Source: Panax quinquefolius
Taxonomy: Eukaryota; Streptophyta; Magnoliopsida; Apiales; Araliaceae
Assembly: GCA_020205615.1 (NCBI GenBank)
Contig: CM035153.1
Coordinates: 92,160,792-92,224,791 of the forward strand
Length of the DNA: 64,000 bases
Reading direction: 5' to 3'
Under the pieces are notes generated by a model. That model was given only the letters and a program-made list of their open reading frames with translations, did no database searches and was not told where the DNA came from. Below are positions 12,159-22,372 of the stretch, piece by piece. Made by a program: the position numbers and the translations under genes. The first letter of the stretch is position 1; every line of letters starts with the position of its first letter.

Positions 12159-13490
12159 TGTAAGACCCCAACTTATTATTTAATGAAATTAAATTTCCTC
12201 TATTTATTATCTTGAAATAGTAAGGGTTGATTTGATTAATGCTGTAAGTTATGGGTAAAATGCGCAATTATTTCAAACAAGCAAGTGGTTTTAAAATATT
12301 CATTGTTGACGGGAAATAATCGTTTGGTCGTGGAATATTCTTACCGTTGGGAATATTCGCATGCGAAAGGCTTAACCTTAAATGGGCCCCATAACGGAAA
12401 AGTGATTGGATGAAGAAAACGACAAGAATAAGTTGGTTATAAATAATCTTGGCAGAGTTATTACAAGATTAATCTTGGAATACCCCATGGATAAAACACG
12501 TGTAGCACACCAGATACACCACCATTATTGATTCTTACGTAAGAAGGCACTACTCTAATAATTGTTACAATGTAAGTACTTTATTCAAAGATTTTATTTT
12601 ATTGATTCAATAATTGTTGCGTTGATATTTTATATTACTATTCTTTTAATAATTGTCACTGCACAGTATTTTCTATTATCAGAGCAATAATTCATATTAT
12701 CTGAATAATATTACTTGGTAACATTATTGACAATGTCTAAAAAGTTCTGTCTAAGGAGAGGTTTGGTCATCTAATTGCGCGCCGGTAAGGAGAGATCCTT
12801 ATTGGAAAGCCCCCTCTTTCTTGGGAACTACCGGTTTATCAAGAATGTGATTACATAATATTATTTGTGAATAATTAATTATTGATTTATATAATGAGGA
12901 AAATATTGATTTTATGTGGATATAAATGGAGAAAATTTTTAATGTGACAATTGTTGAAAATTAATATTTTATCTTTTTCTGATAAAATAATTCATTTAAA
13001 TATATTATTTTAATAATATATTGATGGTGATATTTTACAATGAATGTGGGATATATGAGTATATGAGGAGGAAGAGTATTTTTGTGGCATTAAATGATTA
13101 ACACATGTTTTGTGTTTCGATAAACCCCAATTCTTGACCGAAATTTGATTATAGCTTGTAAAATCACCCGTTTATGGATTTCAGTCAATTTTTGATTGGA
13201 ATTTCGAAAAACTTTCTTCTGCAAAGTTGTAGAGAATGAAATGTCCTATGAAAAAGATATGTGTTTCGAATTTTTCTGATAAAGGGACTATTTATTATAA
13301 ATTATTGAAGTTCCGTAGTTTTTTTGAAAGTTTTAATTATTTCTAATTACAAAAACATTTTTTTTGCTTGGTGGGCTGCATTAAACATGTGCAAGGTGGC
13401 TGAATTCAGATTAAAGAGGTGGGCTTGACAATTTTGTAAATATAATAATATTATATTAAATTTTCTGCTTTGGTGTTCTAAGCATTTTCC

Positions 13491-13498
13491 TATAAATA
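13491..13498 (+). promoter_or_regulatory. TATA box of solo LTR 1 (unit A)
   Basis: TATAAATA after 'agcattttcc'. The copy in unit B at 15449-15456 has mutated to TATAAATT. Equivalent boxes lie at 19970, 25979, 42800 and 50695 in the other chromovirus-type LTRs. Confidence 0.65.
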
Positions 13499-13780
13499 GG
13501 GTGCTTAGGTTAGAATTGAAAATCACACCAGAAACTAAAATCTTCTTTCACTTTCTCTCTCGATATATTGAGCGTATTCTTATGAGTATTTTAATACTTC
13601 GAGTGTTGCTATACGGTGCAAGTTCAAGTCATAGCCTATTTCCGGTGTTTCAACTAGAAGTACTATCTTTTCGAGGTAAGGGATGTTATTTTTTTTAAAA
13701 ATGATATTATTTCTTTCAATATCATTGTGCCGAAGTATTGATCTGAACTTTTAATCAAATTTAGAACTTTTTGTGTGGGG

Positions 13781-13857
13781 GTTACTATTCACGTATACGG
13801 CACTATTCACGTATACAACACTATTCACGAATACGACACTATTCACAGAAAAATCAA
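13781..13857 (+). repeat. ACTATTCAC tandem array (about 18 bp x 4)
   Basis: Units of the form 'cactattcacgtatac' in solo LTR 1. The copy in duplication unit B is at about 15738-15806. Solo LTR 2 has a related 15-bp array at 19538-19618. Confidence 0.85.
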
Positions 13858-13943
13858 ATTTTTGTTTTTCGTCCAAAATATCTATTATGGATACTAGCTT
13901 TGATTGTATCCATGTTTTGATCATTCTTTAATTTTACTCCACT

Positions 13944-15900
13944 ATGATTATGGAAATCCATAAATTCATGATGATTGGATTAATTAATGTTGAGGTTAAT
14001 TAATCAAGGAAATGAATAAATTATTTATTTGACAAAAATAAGTAAGTTAGTAATATAATAATATTATATGACTGTTATGTGCATAGGAGCAATAATACAA
14101 CTATATTATATAGCGTATTATTGTAAGAATCCAACTTATTATTTAATGAAATTCAATTTCCTCTATTTATTATCTTGAAATAGTAAGGGTTGATTTGATT
14201 AATGTGGTAAGTTATGGGTAAAATGCGCAATTATTTCAAATAAGCAAGTGGTTTTAAAATATTCATTGTTGAAGGGGAATATTCGTTTGGTCGTGGAATA
14301 TTCTTACTGTCGGGGAATATTCGTACGACGGCGCAGCCTAGTGTGGGCCTCATAACGGAAAGCGATTGGATGAAGAAAACGACAAAAATAAGTTGGTTAT
14401 AAATAAAGGCGTAGTTATTACCGTTAATACTGTTGGAATACCCGGTGGATAAAACACAGTAGCACACGGTATTACACCAATTATTGATTCTTACGTAAGA
14501 AGGCACTACTCAATAATTGTTATAGTAATTACTGTTCAGTGTTTTATTTTATTGTTTCAATAATTGTTGCGTTGATATTTTATATTACTGTTATTTTAAT
14601 AATTGTCACTGCACAGTATTTTCTATTATCAGAGCAATAATTCATATTATCTGAATAATATTATTAGATAACATTATTGACAATGTCTAGAAAGTTCTGC
14701 CTAAGGAGAGGTTTGTCATCTAATTGCGGCATAGAAGAGAGAGATCCTTATTGAAAGCCCCTCTTTCTTGGGAACTACCGTTTGTCGAGAATGTGATTCG
14801 TAAATATTATTTGTGAATAGTTAATTATTGATTTATATGATGAGGAAAATATTGATTTTATGTGGATAAAGATGGAGAAAATTTTAATGTGACAATTGTT
14901 GAAAATTAATATTTTATCTTTTCTAATAAAATAATTCATTTAAATATATTATTTTAATAATATATTGATGGTGATATTTTACAATGAATGTGGGATATAT
15001 GAATATATGAGGAGGAAGAGTATTTTTGTGGCATTAAATGATTAACACATGTTTTTGTGTGTCAAGAGACCCCAATTCTTGAATCGAAATTTGATTATAA
15101 ACAGTAAAATCGCCTGCGTGTGGGTTTCTTGGCCAATTTCGCTTGGAATTTGGAAACACTTTCTTCTCGCAGTTATAGAGAATAAAATTTCCTATGAAAA
15201 AGACACGTGGTTTGAATTTTTCTGAAAAAGGCTATTTATTATGAATTATTGAAGTTCCGTAGTTTCAAATAATTGATTTTTGAAAGTTTTAATTATTTTA
15301 ATTACAAAACGCGTTTTTTTTTGCTTGGTGGGCTGCATTAAACATGTGCAAGGTGGCTGAATTCAGATTCAAGAGGTGGGCTTGACAATTTTATAAATAT
15401 AATAATATTATATTAAATTTTATGCTTTGGTGTTCTAAGCATTTTCCTATAAATTGGGTGCTTAGGTTAGAATTGAAAATCACACCAGAAACTGAAATCT
15501 TCTCTCTCTTTCTCTCTCGATATATTGAGCATATTCTTGTGAGTATTTTAATACTTTGAGTGTTGCTATACAGTGCAAGTTCAAGTCATAGCCTATATCC
15601 GGTGTTTCAAATAGACGTACTATCTTTTCGAGGTAAGGGATGTTATATTTTTAAAAAATGATATTATTTCTTTCAATATCATTGTGCTGAAGTATTGATC
15701 TGAAATTTTAATCAAATTTGGAACTTTTTGTGTCGGGGTTACAATTCATGTATACGACACTATTCACGTATACAGCACTATTCACGAATATGACACTAGT
15801 CACAGAAAAATCAAATTTTTGTTTTTCGTCCAAAATATCTATTATGGATACTAGCTTTGATTGTATCCATGTTTTGATCATTCTTGAATTCTACTCCACT
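13944..15900. repeat. Tandem duplication, unit B
   Basis: Collinear copy of 11981-13943. It carries a second LTR start at 14122 (TGTAAGAATCC) and differs by scattered substitutions and small indels. Confidence 0.9.
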
Positions 15901-16038
15901 ATGATTATTTATGAGGTATTTTTGGACATGTATAAACCGAGATACGAATCCTTATTATTTATTCTTTTGTTTCACTAGATTCATTTTCTTTAAAATATTT
16001 TTCATCATTCTCAGTCCTAAATGATGATATAATTGAAT

Positions 16039-16166
16039 ATCTTTGGCCTGTAGTGCAAAGATTAATGATTTTATGATGAATATCTTTGGCCCATAATGCA
16101 AAGATGAACAGGTGTTGAGATGAACATGACCAACTAATGAATATCTTTGGCCTGTAGTGCAAAGAT
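16039..16166 (+). repeat. Three hairpin repeats ATCTTTG-N10-CAAAGAT
   Basis: Stems at 16039-16045/16056-16062, 16082-16088/16099-16105 and 16143-16149/16160-16166, with 10-nt loops GCCTGTAGTG, GCCCATAATG and GCCTGTAGTG. Related copies are in solo LTR 2 at 22156-22372. Confidence 0.9.
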
Positions 16167-16708
16167 GAATATATGATTCAAGATGTGCATTGATTGATGT
16201 TACAGGGATAAAAATATTGTTGATGGACTGTTAAATTCATAGATAATAGTAGATTTCATTCTCTACATAACTCTTCTATGAATTGTTATTTTTCGCTGCG
16301 AATATTGATCTAAAACTTGTTGTTTATTATATTCTCCCAGATTTTTCCTTGTTGAAGACTAACGATAATTTGTTTTATATTATCTTAGTCATAATATTCT
16401 TTACTGGGCTAGTTGAGTTCGCCCTTTTCCTTTTTGTCCATTTTTCTTCTTAGGAGGCGAGAATGTAGCGAGTACGAGTCGGGGTACGGAATGATGGTTC
16501 TAGAGAGTTGTTTAGTCCTCACCATTTTTGTAAAATAATGTATCAATAATTGTGATGAGGATTTATTTGGGTATGGATATTGTCTAGAAGACAATATTTG
16601 TATTTAAACTCACAATTTTATGTTGTATTAATAAAGTTGTAAGTTGTTTCTGTACCATGTATTGACAACTCAGAATGGGTGATGTATACCTATTTTGGAG
16701 GCGTCACA

Positions 16709-16713
16709 ATTAT
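16709..16713. repeat. Target-site duplication ATTAT (right)
   Basis: Directly follows the terminal CACA of solo LTR 1. Confidence 0.92.
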
Positions 16714-16950
16714 GGCATTTATGTGACTATATATTAAGTTGTATGAAACTATATTGTAAGAAGCAAGGTAATTAAACATATTAAAACTATATGATATAAA
16801 TATATCATGAAATGTGTATATAACAATATCAATATGAGTAGAGATTTCAAATATGGTTATATGAGAGGTAGAAATAATTATGGAACTACCCGAACAATAA
16901 TATCTGACTGTATTATTTTATTGCGTATATTTAACGTACATGGACTATAT
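16714..16950 (+). mobile_element. Fragment of chromovirus LTR, right of solo LTR 1
   Basis: Continuation of 11721-12158; matches 25421-25658 ('ggcatttatgtgactatatattaag' region to 'acatggactatat'). It is cut at about 16950, where unrelated Athila-type sequence starts. Confidence 0.85.
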
Positions 16951-17297
16951 CAGCTTCGGAGGACGAAGTTGCTTCGGAGGACGAAGTTGATGAGGCTATG
17001 GGAGATCAAGGAGCCGAGCAGTTACCGCAGTCCGAAGCATTATCTAGTCCTCAGTGTCTTGACTTTCAACGTCAAATGGATGCGCACAACAAGGCAGCAC
17101 GTCAGGAGATGCGACGACTCGCATTAAGGCAAGACCACATATTTGACTCTATGAACACGTCTTTCGCTTCACTCAATATGACACTTCAGAGCTTCAATCC
17201 AGCTGCACAATTCCCATACCAGCAGCCCATGACAATGCCAAGGTTTTCGCCAAGTGATTCAGAAGAAGAAGATCAACCACCACCTCCCCAGACTTAG
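16951..17297 (+). pseudogene. C-terminal fragment of an unassigned ORF in an Athila-like element
   Basis: An open frame runs from the left breakpoint to TAG at 17295-17297 (about 115 codons; an internal ATG is at 16998). It begins with an acidic duplicated hexapeptide, A-S-E-D-E-V twice (16959-16994, an 18-bp DNA duplication). A Gln/Arg-rich, probably helical segment follows (RQMDAHNKAARQEMRRLALR, then DHIFDSMNTSFASLNMTLQSF), and the tail is Pro/acidic (SDSEEEDQPPPPQT). I do not recognise a domain. Its position just before the long 3' non-coding region of an Athila-like element suggests the last ORF of that element. The N-terminus is lost at the junction with 16950. Confidence 0.5.
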
Positions 17298-18573
17298 GCG
17301 ATTGTAGGGAAGTCCTCACATACTTAATTGCGATTATTCATCTAATGAGTACATTATATTACTTAAGTTTGGGGGATTTAAATTCTTGTTTGTATGCATA
17401 TGTTATGATGTTACATTTGTCATTGCATTCTAGTTTTGCATATTAGTTTAGGAATTATGATGTTGCATTCATATAGCCACATAGTAGTTTAGGTCACTTT
17501 TGTTATTGCATTTTTATTTTTATTGCATTATGTCATGTTATGCTAGATTTTCTATTTAATATCTACAAAAAAAAATTAGTTTAATATTGTGTTTGCATAT
17601 GTCTAGCAATGTTGAAGTTCATCTTATTTTAGGCCAAGGATGAGATTGAGAATAAGTTAGCTATTACAGCAGTGATTATTAGATCTGTGATAGAATTTCT
17701 GTTATGAATCAAATCTTGTGCTTGTTTAAAACTGGTATAAAATGGTTAACAAGCTAATAACAACTTTATTGACTGGTCAATTCAAATTGATACATAAATA
17801 GTTTCTAAAGGATAATGCAAGGGTAAATGAGAAAATGACAATGATATATAATAAAGGAGAAAATTAGGCAAAAACCTAAGCTTGGGAGATTATATGTGGG
17901 GTATACAATCTTTATCTAAAAAAAGAAAGAAAAAGAGGATTATATGTAGTGACTAGTCTTGTTTCGGGGCCTTTGTTACTTGAGCAAGTACGATCGAGGG
18001 GATTTTCTTTACACCTAGCGCCCTAAGGTCTTTTATGGTCTGGGATTCGTTGGTCGAAAGCTCGCTAAGGGGTATCACTGTTAGCCTAATGGGATGAGAC
18101 ATTGCACAGTCATGTAAAAAAAATGAATAAAATGGGAAAAGAGCAAAAAGCCCCCGTGTAAAAAAAATAATATAAATAAAGTATAAGTACCTTGCATGAA
18201 CCCTTGAATATGGTATTACTTAGTTTTAGTTGGAATTGGCTTATTCTTGATTTTTTTAAGTTTGCGTTGTATAATGCCTTCTAAGAAATTGGCTAGGTAT
18301 TGAATTTGAGTTCGTATCAGTTATCATGGATGTTGAACACACACGCACACTATACCAGTGATAATGGTTTAAGATTTGAGAATTAATATGGAATTGTGGA
18401 TTGGTTTTGGTGATTAATAATGTAGAGTTTGCTTGTTTTCTTTGAGGCCAGTGAGATAATTTTGATTCTGTGATACTGTTGGACTCATGATTATGTAGAT
18501 TATATACATTTCATCTCATTGCATTGCATTGCATAGTATGTAGTTTGTTTTGTGCTCGAGGACTAGCACATTT
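17298..18573 (+). mobile_element. 3' non-coding region of the Athila-like element E1
   Basis: No credible ORF. It is collinear with the 3' regions of P1 (41106-42210) and P2 (61257-62336). Shared features are a PPT-like AAGTTTGGGGG right after the ORF (about 17363), a 'gatgagattgagaat' block, a ~100-bp conserved block at 17968-18070, the 'aaaagcccccgt' motif, and the terminal polypurine tract. Confidence 0.8.
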
Positions 18574-18589
18574 TAAGTTTGGGGGATTT
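18574..18589 (+). other. Polypurine tract of element E1
   Basis: TAAGTTTGGGGGATTT directly before the LTR start TGATAAGTGG at 18590; the plus-strand primer of Athila-like elements. Confidence 0.85.
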
Positions 18590-18706
18590 TGATAAGTGGA
18601 TTTCATATCCACGTATCGTTGTCCATTTCAAGCTTAATCATTGTTACTTTCTTGTTTTTATGTTCGTTTTTACTCGTTTTGTGTTCTTGTATGTGTAGGG
18701 TGGTTG
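18590..18706 (+). mobile_element. Athila-like 3' LTR of E1, first part
   Basis: Starts TGATAAGTGGATTTCATATC, the same end as the LTRs at 37226 (minus), 37438, 42227, 57369 (minus), 57593 and 62353. Interrupted after 18706 by solo LTR 2. Its last 7 bases, GTGGTTG, are the target duplication. Confidence 0.92.
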
Positions 18707-19241
18707 TGAGACCCCAGATTTTATGAATAAAGATTTAAATTTCTCGAAATATTTTTTTTAATATTATGGTGTGGATTTGATATAATGTTATAAATTGTGG
18801 GTGATATTTACAAATTTTGCAAAGTATGCAAGTTGTTATAAAATATTCGTTTGGTCAGAGAATATTCTTTTTGTCGGGAATATCTGTATGACGGAACAAT
18901 CATTGGTGAACCCACAACAAAAGTATTGTCGTATTTAGAAAACGACAGAATTATCTTTTTATAAAAATAACGGCGGAAGTTTTACCATTAAAACTGTTGA
19001 ACTACTCAATAGTAAAAGTACAGTAATACGCGTGGTTGCATAGTAGCACACGGTATTGGTTATTGATCCTTACGTGAGAATTCACTCAGTTATACTCAAG
19101 TATTGCTACAGTAATTGCTGCATCATATCTCTCATATTATTGATTCGGTTATTGTCACAGTATCATATACATAATATGATATATTATTAAATCAATAATT
19201 GAGACGACAAAGTTGTTCATATTATTAAATTGTAATATTTA

Positions 19242-19344
19242 CAATGTCTAGAAGTTCTGTCAAGGAGAGGTTTGGTCACCTAATTGCGCGCCAATAGGGA
19301 GAAATCCTTATCGGAAAGCCCCCTCTTTCCTGGGAACGACCTGG
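19242..19344 (+). other. Conserved U3 block shared by solo LTRs 1 and 2
   Basis: About 100 bp from CAATGTCTAGAAG through TAATTGCGCGCC to the GGAAAGCCCCCTCTTTC region. Homologous blocks are at 12731-12834 and 14681-14781. It stands out because flanking LTR sequence is much less alike. Confidence 0.8.
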
Positions 19345-19537
19345 TTATTAAATATTGCGAGTTATAATATTAATGATGAATAAGCTCGTGTTGATTAAAG
19401 ATGAAATTGATAGTTCTATTGTGTTGGAATTATTAGTGTTAGTGGAAGTTGACATTTATTTTGATAATAATTGATGTCTAGAGGTTATATTGTTCGATTG
19501 GGTATTCGGGGCACTTTTCGTGTCGGAGTTATGGGTT

Positions 19538-19618
19538 ACTATTCATGAGTTACTATTCATGAGTCACTATTCACGAGTTACTATTCATGAGTTACTATTT
19601 ATGGGATACTATTCACCC
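19538..19618 (+). repeat. 15-bp tandem array GAGTTACTATTCAT
   Basis: About six units with small variations (ACTATTCAC, ACTATTTAT). Related to the 18-bp array of solo LTR 1. Confidence 0.85.
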
Positions 19619-19728
19619 GAAAAAAATATATTTCTTTTCGGTCCAAATCATTTTTGGGTACAATATTATTTCATGAGGAGATGTGCTAATTTTTCAGACC
19701 ACTGGTTGAAATTATATTAGTAAATCAA

Positions 19729-19915
19729 TATGGACCGTTGCTTTAAAGTTTAATAGTGAATCAGTATGGACCATTGTTTTAAAGTTTAATAGTGAATCAG
19801 TATGGACCATTGTTTTAAAGTTTAATAGTGAATCAGTATGGACCGTTGTTTTAAAGTTTTAATAGTGAATCAGTATGGACCATTGCTTTAAGTTTTAATA
19901 TGGACCGTTCGTTTA
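19729..19915 (+). repeat. 36-bp tandem array
   Basis: About five copies of a unit containing TATGGACCATTGTTTTAAAG followed by TTTAATAGTGAATCAG. Degenerate copies of 'tggaccgttc' continue to 19940. Lies upstream of the TATA box at 19970. Confidence 0.92.
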
Positions 19916-19969
19916 AAAGTAAATTAATCTGGACCGTTCATGAATTAGTTACTATTCAGTCCATTCTCC

Positions 19970-19977
19970 TATAAATA
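19970..19977 (+). promoter_or_regulatory. TATA box of solo LTR 2
   Basis: TATAAATA in 'tctcctataaatagaag', about 1,263 bp into the LTR. It is followed by a purine-rich presumed 5' exon and a donor-like site at 20097. Confidence 0.7.
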
Positions 19978-20164
19978 GAAGCTCATTCCTTCATTATTTC
20001 TTACGAATTCACTGAAACTCTGGAGAGAGAAATTCTAGAGAGAAAGAAGAAGAGAAGTCAACTACCTTTCTATTCCAATATCCAGTTTCTTCTAAGGTAA
20101 GGGATATTATTTGTTGTACTCGTAAGGGGTATTATTTCTTTTGTATTCATGAAGAGAACTCATG

Positions 20165-20500
20165 TTATTCCATTATTTATTATTCATTGGAATAACTTTT
20201 ATATATGCTGTGATCTACCTATACTTGGTGAAATTCTTCATTATTCCATTTTTATTATTATGTTGAATAACTCTTTGTCATGTGAAGTACCACATACATG
20301 GTGAAATTCTTCTATTATTCCATTCTTTATTATTATATTGGAATAACCTGTTTATGCGAAGTACCGCTTACATGGTGATCTTCTTCTGTTATTCCATTCT
20401 TTATTATTATGTTGGAATAACCTATTTATGCAAAGTACCGCATACATGGTGAAATTCTTCTATTATTCCATTCTTTATTATTCTGTTGGAATATCCTCGC
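20165..20500 (+). repeat. Array of ~74-bp repeats, each with TTATTCCA…TGGAATAA hairpin
   Basis: Stem pairs: 20165-20172/20188-20195; 20241-20248/20263-20270 (one base lost); 20315-20322/20339-20346; 20389-20396/20413-20420; 20463-20470/20487-20494 (last base changed). Between hairpins each unit carries 'gtaccgcatacatggtgaaa' or a variant. Degenerate units continue to about 20760. Confidence 0.9.
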
Positions 20501-22155
20501 TTGGTTCAATTTTGCCCTGACTGGTTCCGCTTCTTTATTATTCTCGCTTAATATCTCTCTCCGCAAGCGCTTACGCCTTAACCCCGATTCCATTATTTAT
20601 TATTCCGTATTTATTATTCTGTCGGAATATCCTATCTGTGCATTTACGCCGGACCTGGTTCCATTTATTATTCTGTTGGAATATCCTGTCTATGTGGATT
20701 TCCTCATGCATGGTGAATGATCCTTTGTATTCATTCCTTATTAAATTGTGGAAATGATCTGTATACGTGGATTACCGCATGGCGGTGAAAATCCATTTGC
20801 GCTTCATATATTCGTTATTATACTCACTGATTAAAGCTTTGGCTTCTATACTCCATGAAATTAGTGGAATATTCTTGATATTTGCGCTTCATCCAAAGAT
20901 CTTTTCATGGAAATATTCTTCGAGCATTCTTGAATTTTACTCTCTACAAAAGAAGTATCATGTTGACAATTTGGACATTATTGAGTTCAGGATAAATTAA
21001 CTTATAAATCTTTAAAATTTATTCTTGAACTTGTTTTATTGAATTATTATGTCATTGTCATGATGAGTTATGTTGGTTATTATGTGAAAAAATGAAAGTT
21101 TCTTAGAATTCACAAAGGGTTGAAAATTAGATTTTGGTAAAAATGGAACATGAAATTCAACTCACCATATCTCCTATTATATTTCGAATTTTTGAGTGTG
21201 GTCAAGTTCTAGAGTTAAATCTATGAGTTATATAACTTATCCAAGTGGAATCACTGGAAAAGGTGTTGTAAATTTTCGTGTGGACTGATTTTAGCAAAGG
21301 AGTCAAAAACTGCCAATTTCAAAAAAGGCTACTGCCCATAAATTTGAAGGGGCTGTTTCGGCTACTTAATTTGTGACAAAAATTCTGCCCTTTTGGGATA
21401 TGAAAGTATATGGCATAAGGTACCTCTTGTCCAAAAATTGAGCTCATTACGACTTAAAATGAGCAAGTTATGACCATTTCAATATTTAAGTTTTTCCGAC
21501 GAAAAACGCTATAACCGGAGTTCTATAACTCCGATGACCATGAAATTTAAACTGGAGGTTCACGTTAACATATGTAAGATCCTGCCAAGATTTGGGAATT
21601 TCTGGAGTTAAACTTGAGGTAGCTAATTTCTTAAGGAATTAATTAGAAATTGATTTTTAAAAAATAGTAAATAAATTTTAAAAATTCCGTGAAAAATATA
21701 TGTTCATTATGGGACTATATTCTGCTAAATTCCAGAAAAGAAATATTTTTAGGACTGATTTGGTATTTTTCATGAAAATGATCTAGTTATGAGTAAATGA
21801 GTTAAATATGTTATATGAAGTAACAAAGTTGGAAAATATGATTTTATGGCTTGGGAATCCTATATAGGGTATATGCAGATTTTTGATGAGGGATTTGATC
21901 ATTGGTAATGAAATTTTATGAGTATGGCATTTTTGAATGATTAAATGCATTATTTGGTAAAATGTAAACAATTAAAATAAATTGTTTATAAGTTTATGAA
22001 GTGATTAGAATATTGTTATAATATTAAATTATGAGTTTATTAAGTGATTGATAATATTTGGATAAATTTAAAGTCTTTAATATTTATCCTTGTTTTCGTT
22101 TGATTACTGCTTATATCAATGTCATCATCCTCATGCTTATATGGTGATGAAAGTT

Positions 22156-22372
22156 ATCTTTGGCTTACGTGCGAATTAAGATGGACTGTTGATTATTGAA
22201 TTGTATATCTTTGGCTTACGTGCAAAGATGGATTATTGATTATTGGTTTTATTGTTGTATATCTTTGGCTTACGTGCAGAGATGGACTTGGTATGATTAT
22301 GACCAGGGATTATTTGATATAGTCATGACCATTGATGATTTAATGAATATCCTTGACCCGTAGTGCAGGGAT
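22156..22372 (+). repeat. Four hairpin repeats ATCTTTGG…CAAAGAT in solo LTR 2
   Basis: Copies: 22156-22182 (right arm disrupted), 22207-22229 (perfect 7-bp stem, loop GCTTACGTG), 22261-22283 (one G-T wobble), 22349-22372 (ATCCTTG/CAGGGAT). Same family as 16039-16166. Confidence 0.88.

Larger units (their letters stand above)
11981..13943. repeat. Tandem duplication, unit A
   Basis: Paired with unit B at 13944-15900. The unit includes 178 bp of flanking DNA, the target duplication and the first ~1.8 kb of solo LTR 1, so the duplication happened after insertion. Units begin with, and are followed by, ATGATTAT. Confidence 0.9.
12159..16708 (+). mobile_element. Solo LTR 1 (gypsy type), enlarged by an internal tandem duplication
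   Basis: Starts TGTAAGACCCC (12159) and ends GGAGGCGTCACA (16708). It is flanked by ATTAT at 12154-12158 and 16709-16713. The paralogous LTR at 25416-25420 has a single ATTAT with no insertion, so the boundaries are secure. It holds no element interior, hence a solo LTR. Its 4,550 bp include a ~1,963-bp duplication (units 11981-13943 and 13944-15900); without it the LTR would be about 2.6 kb. Landmarks: a conserved U3 block, TATA box, splice-donor-like site, ACTATTCAC repeats and hairpin repeats. It resembles solo LTR 2 (18707-22855) in layout and end sequences but is well diverged. Confidence 0.92.

Noticed and set aside
19729..20500. Regular direct repeats resembling a CRISPR array
   Set aside because: Units are contiguous or carry similar spacers, lie in a plant LTR, and there are no cas genes; these are LTR tandem repeats.
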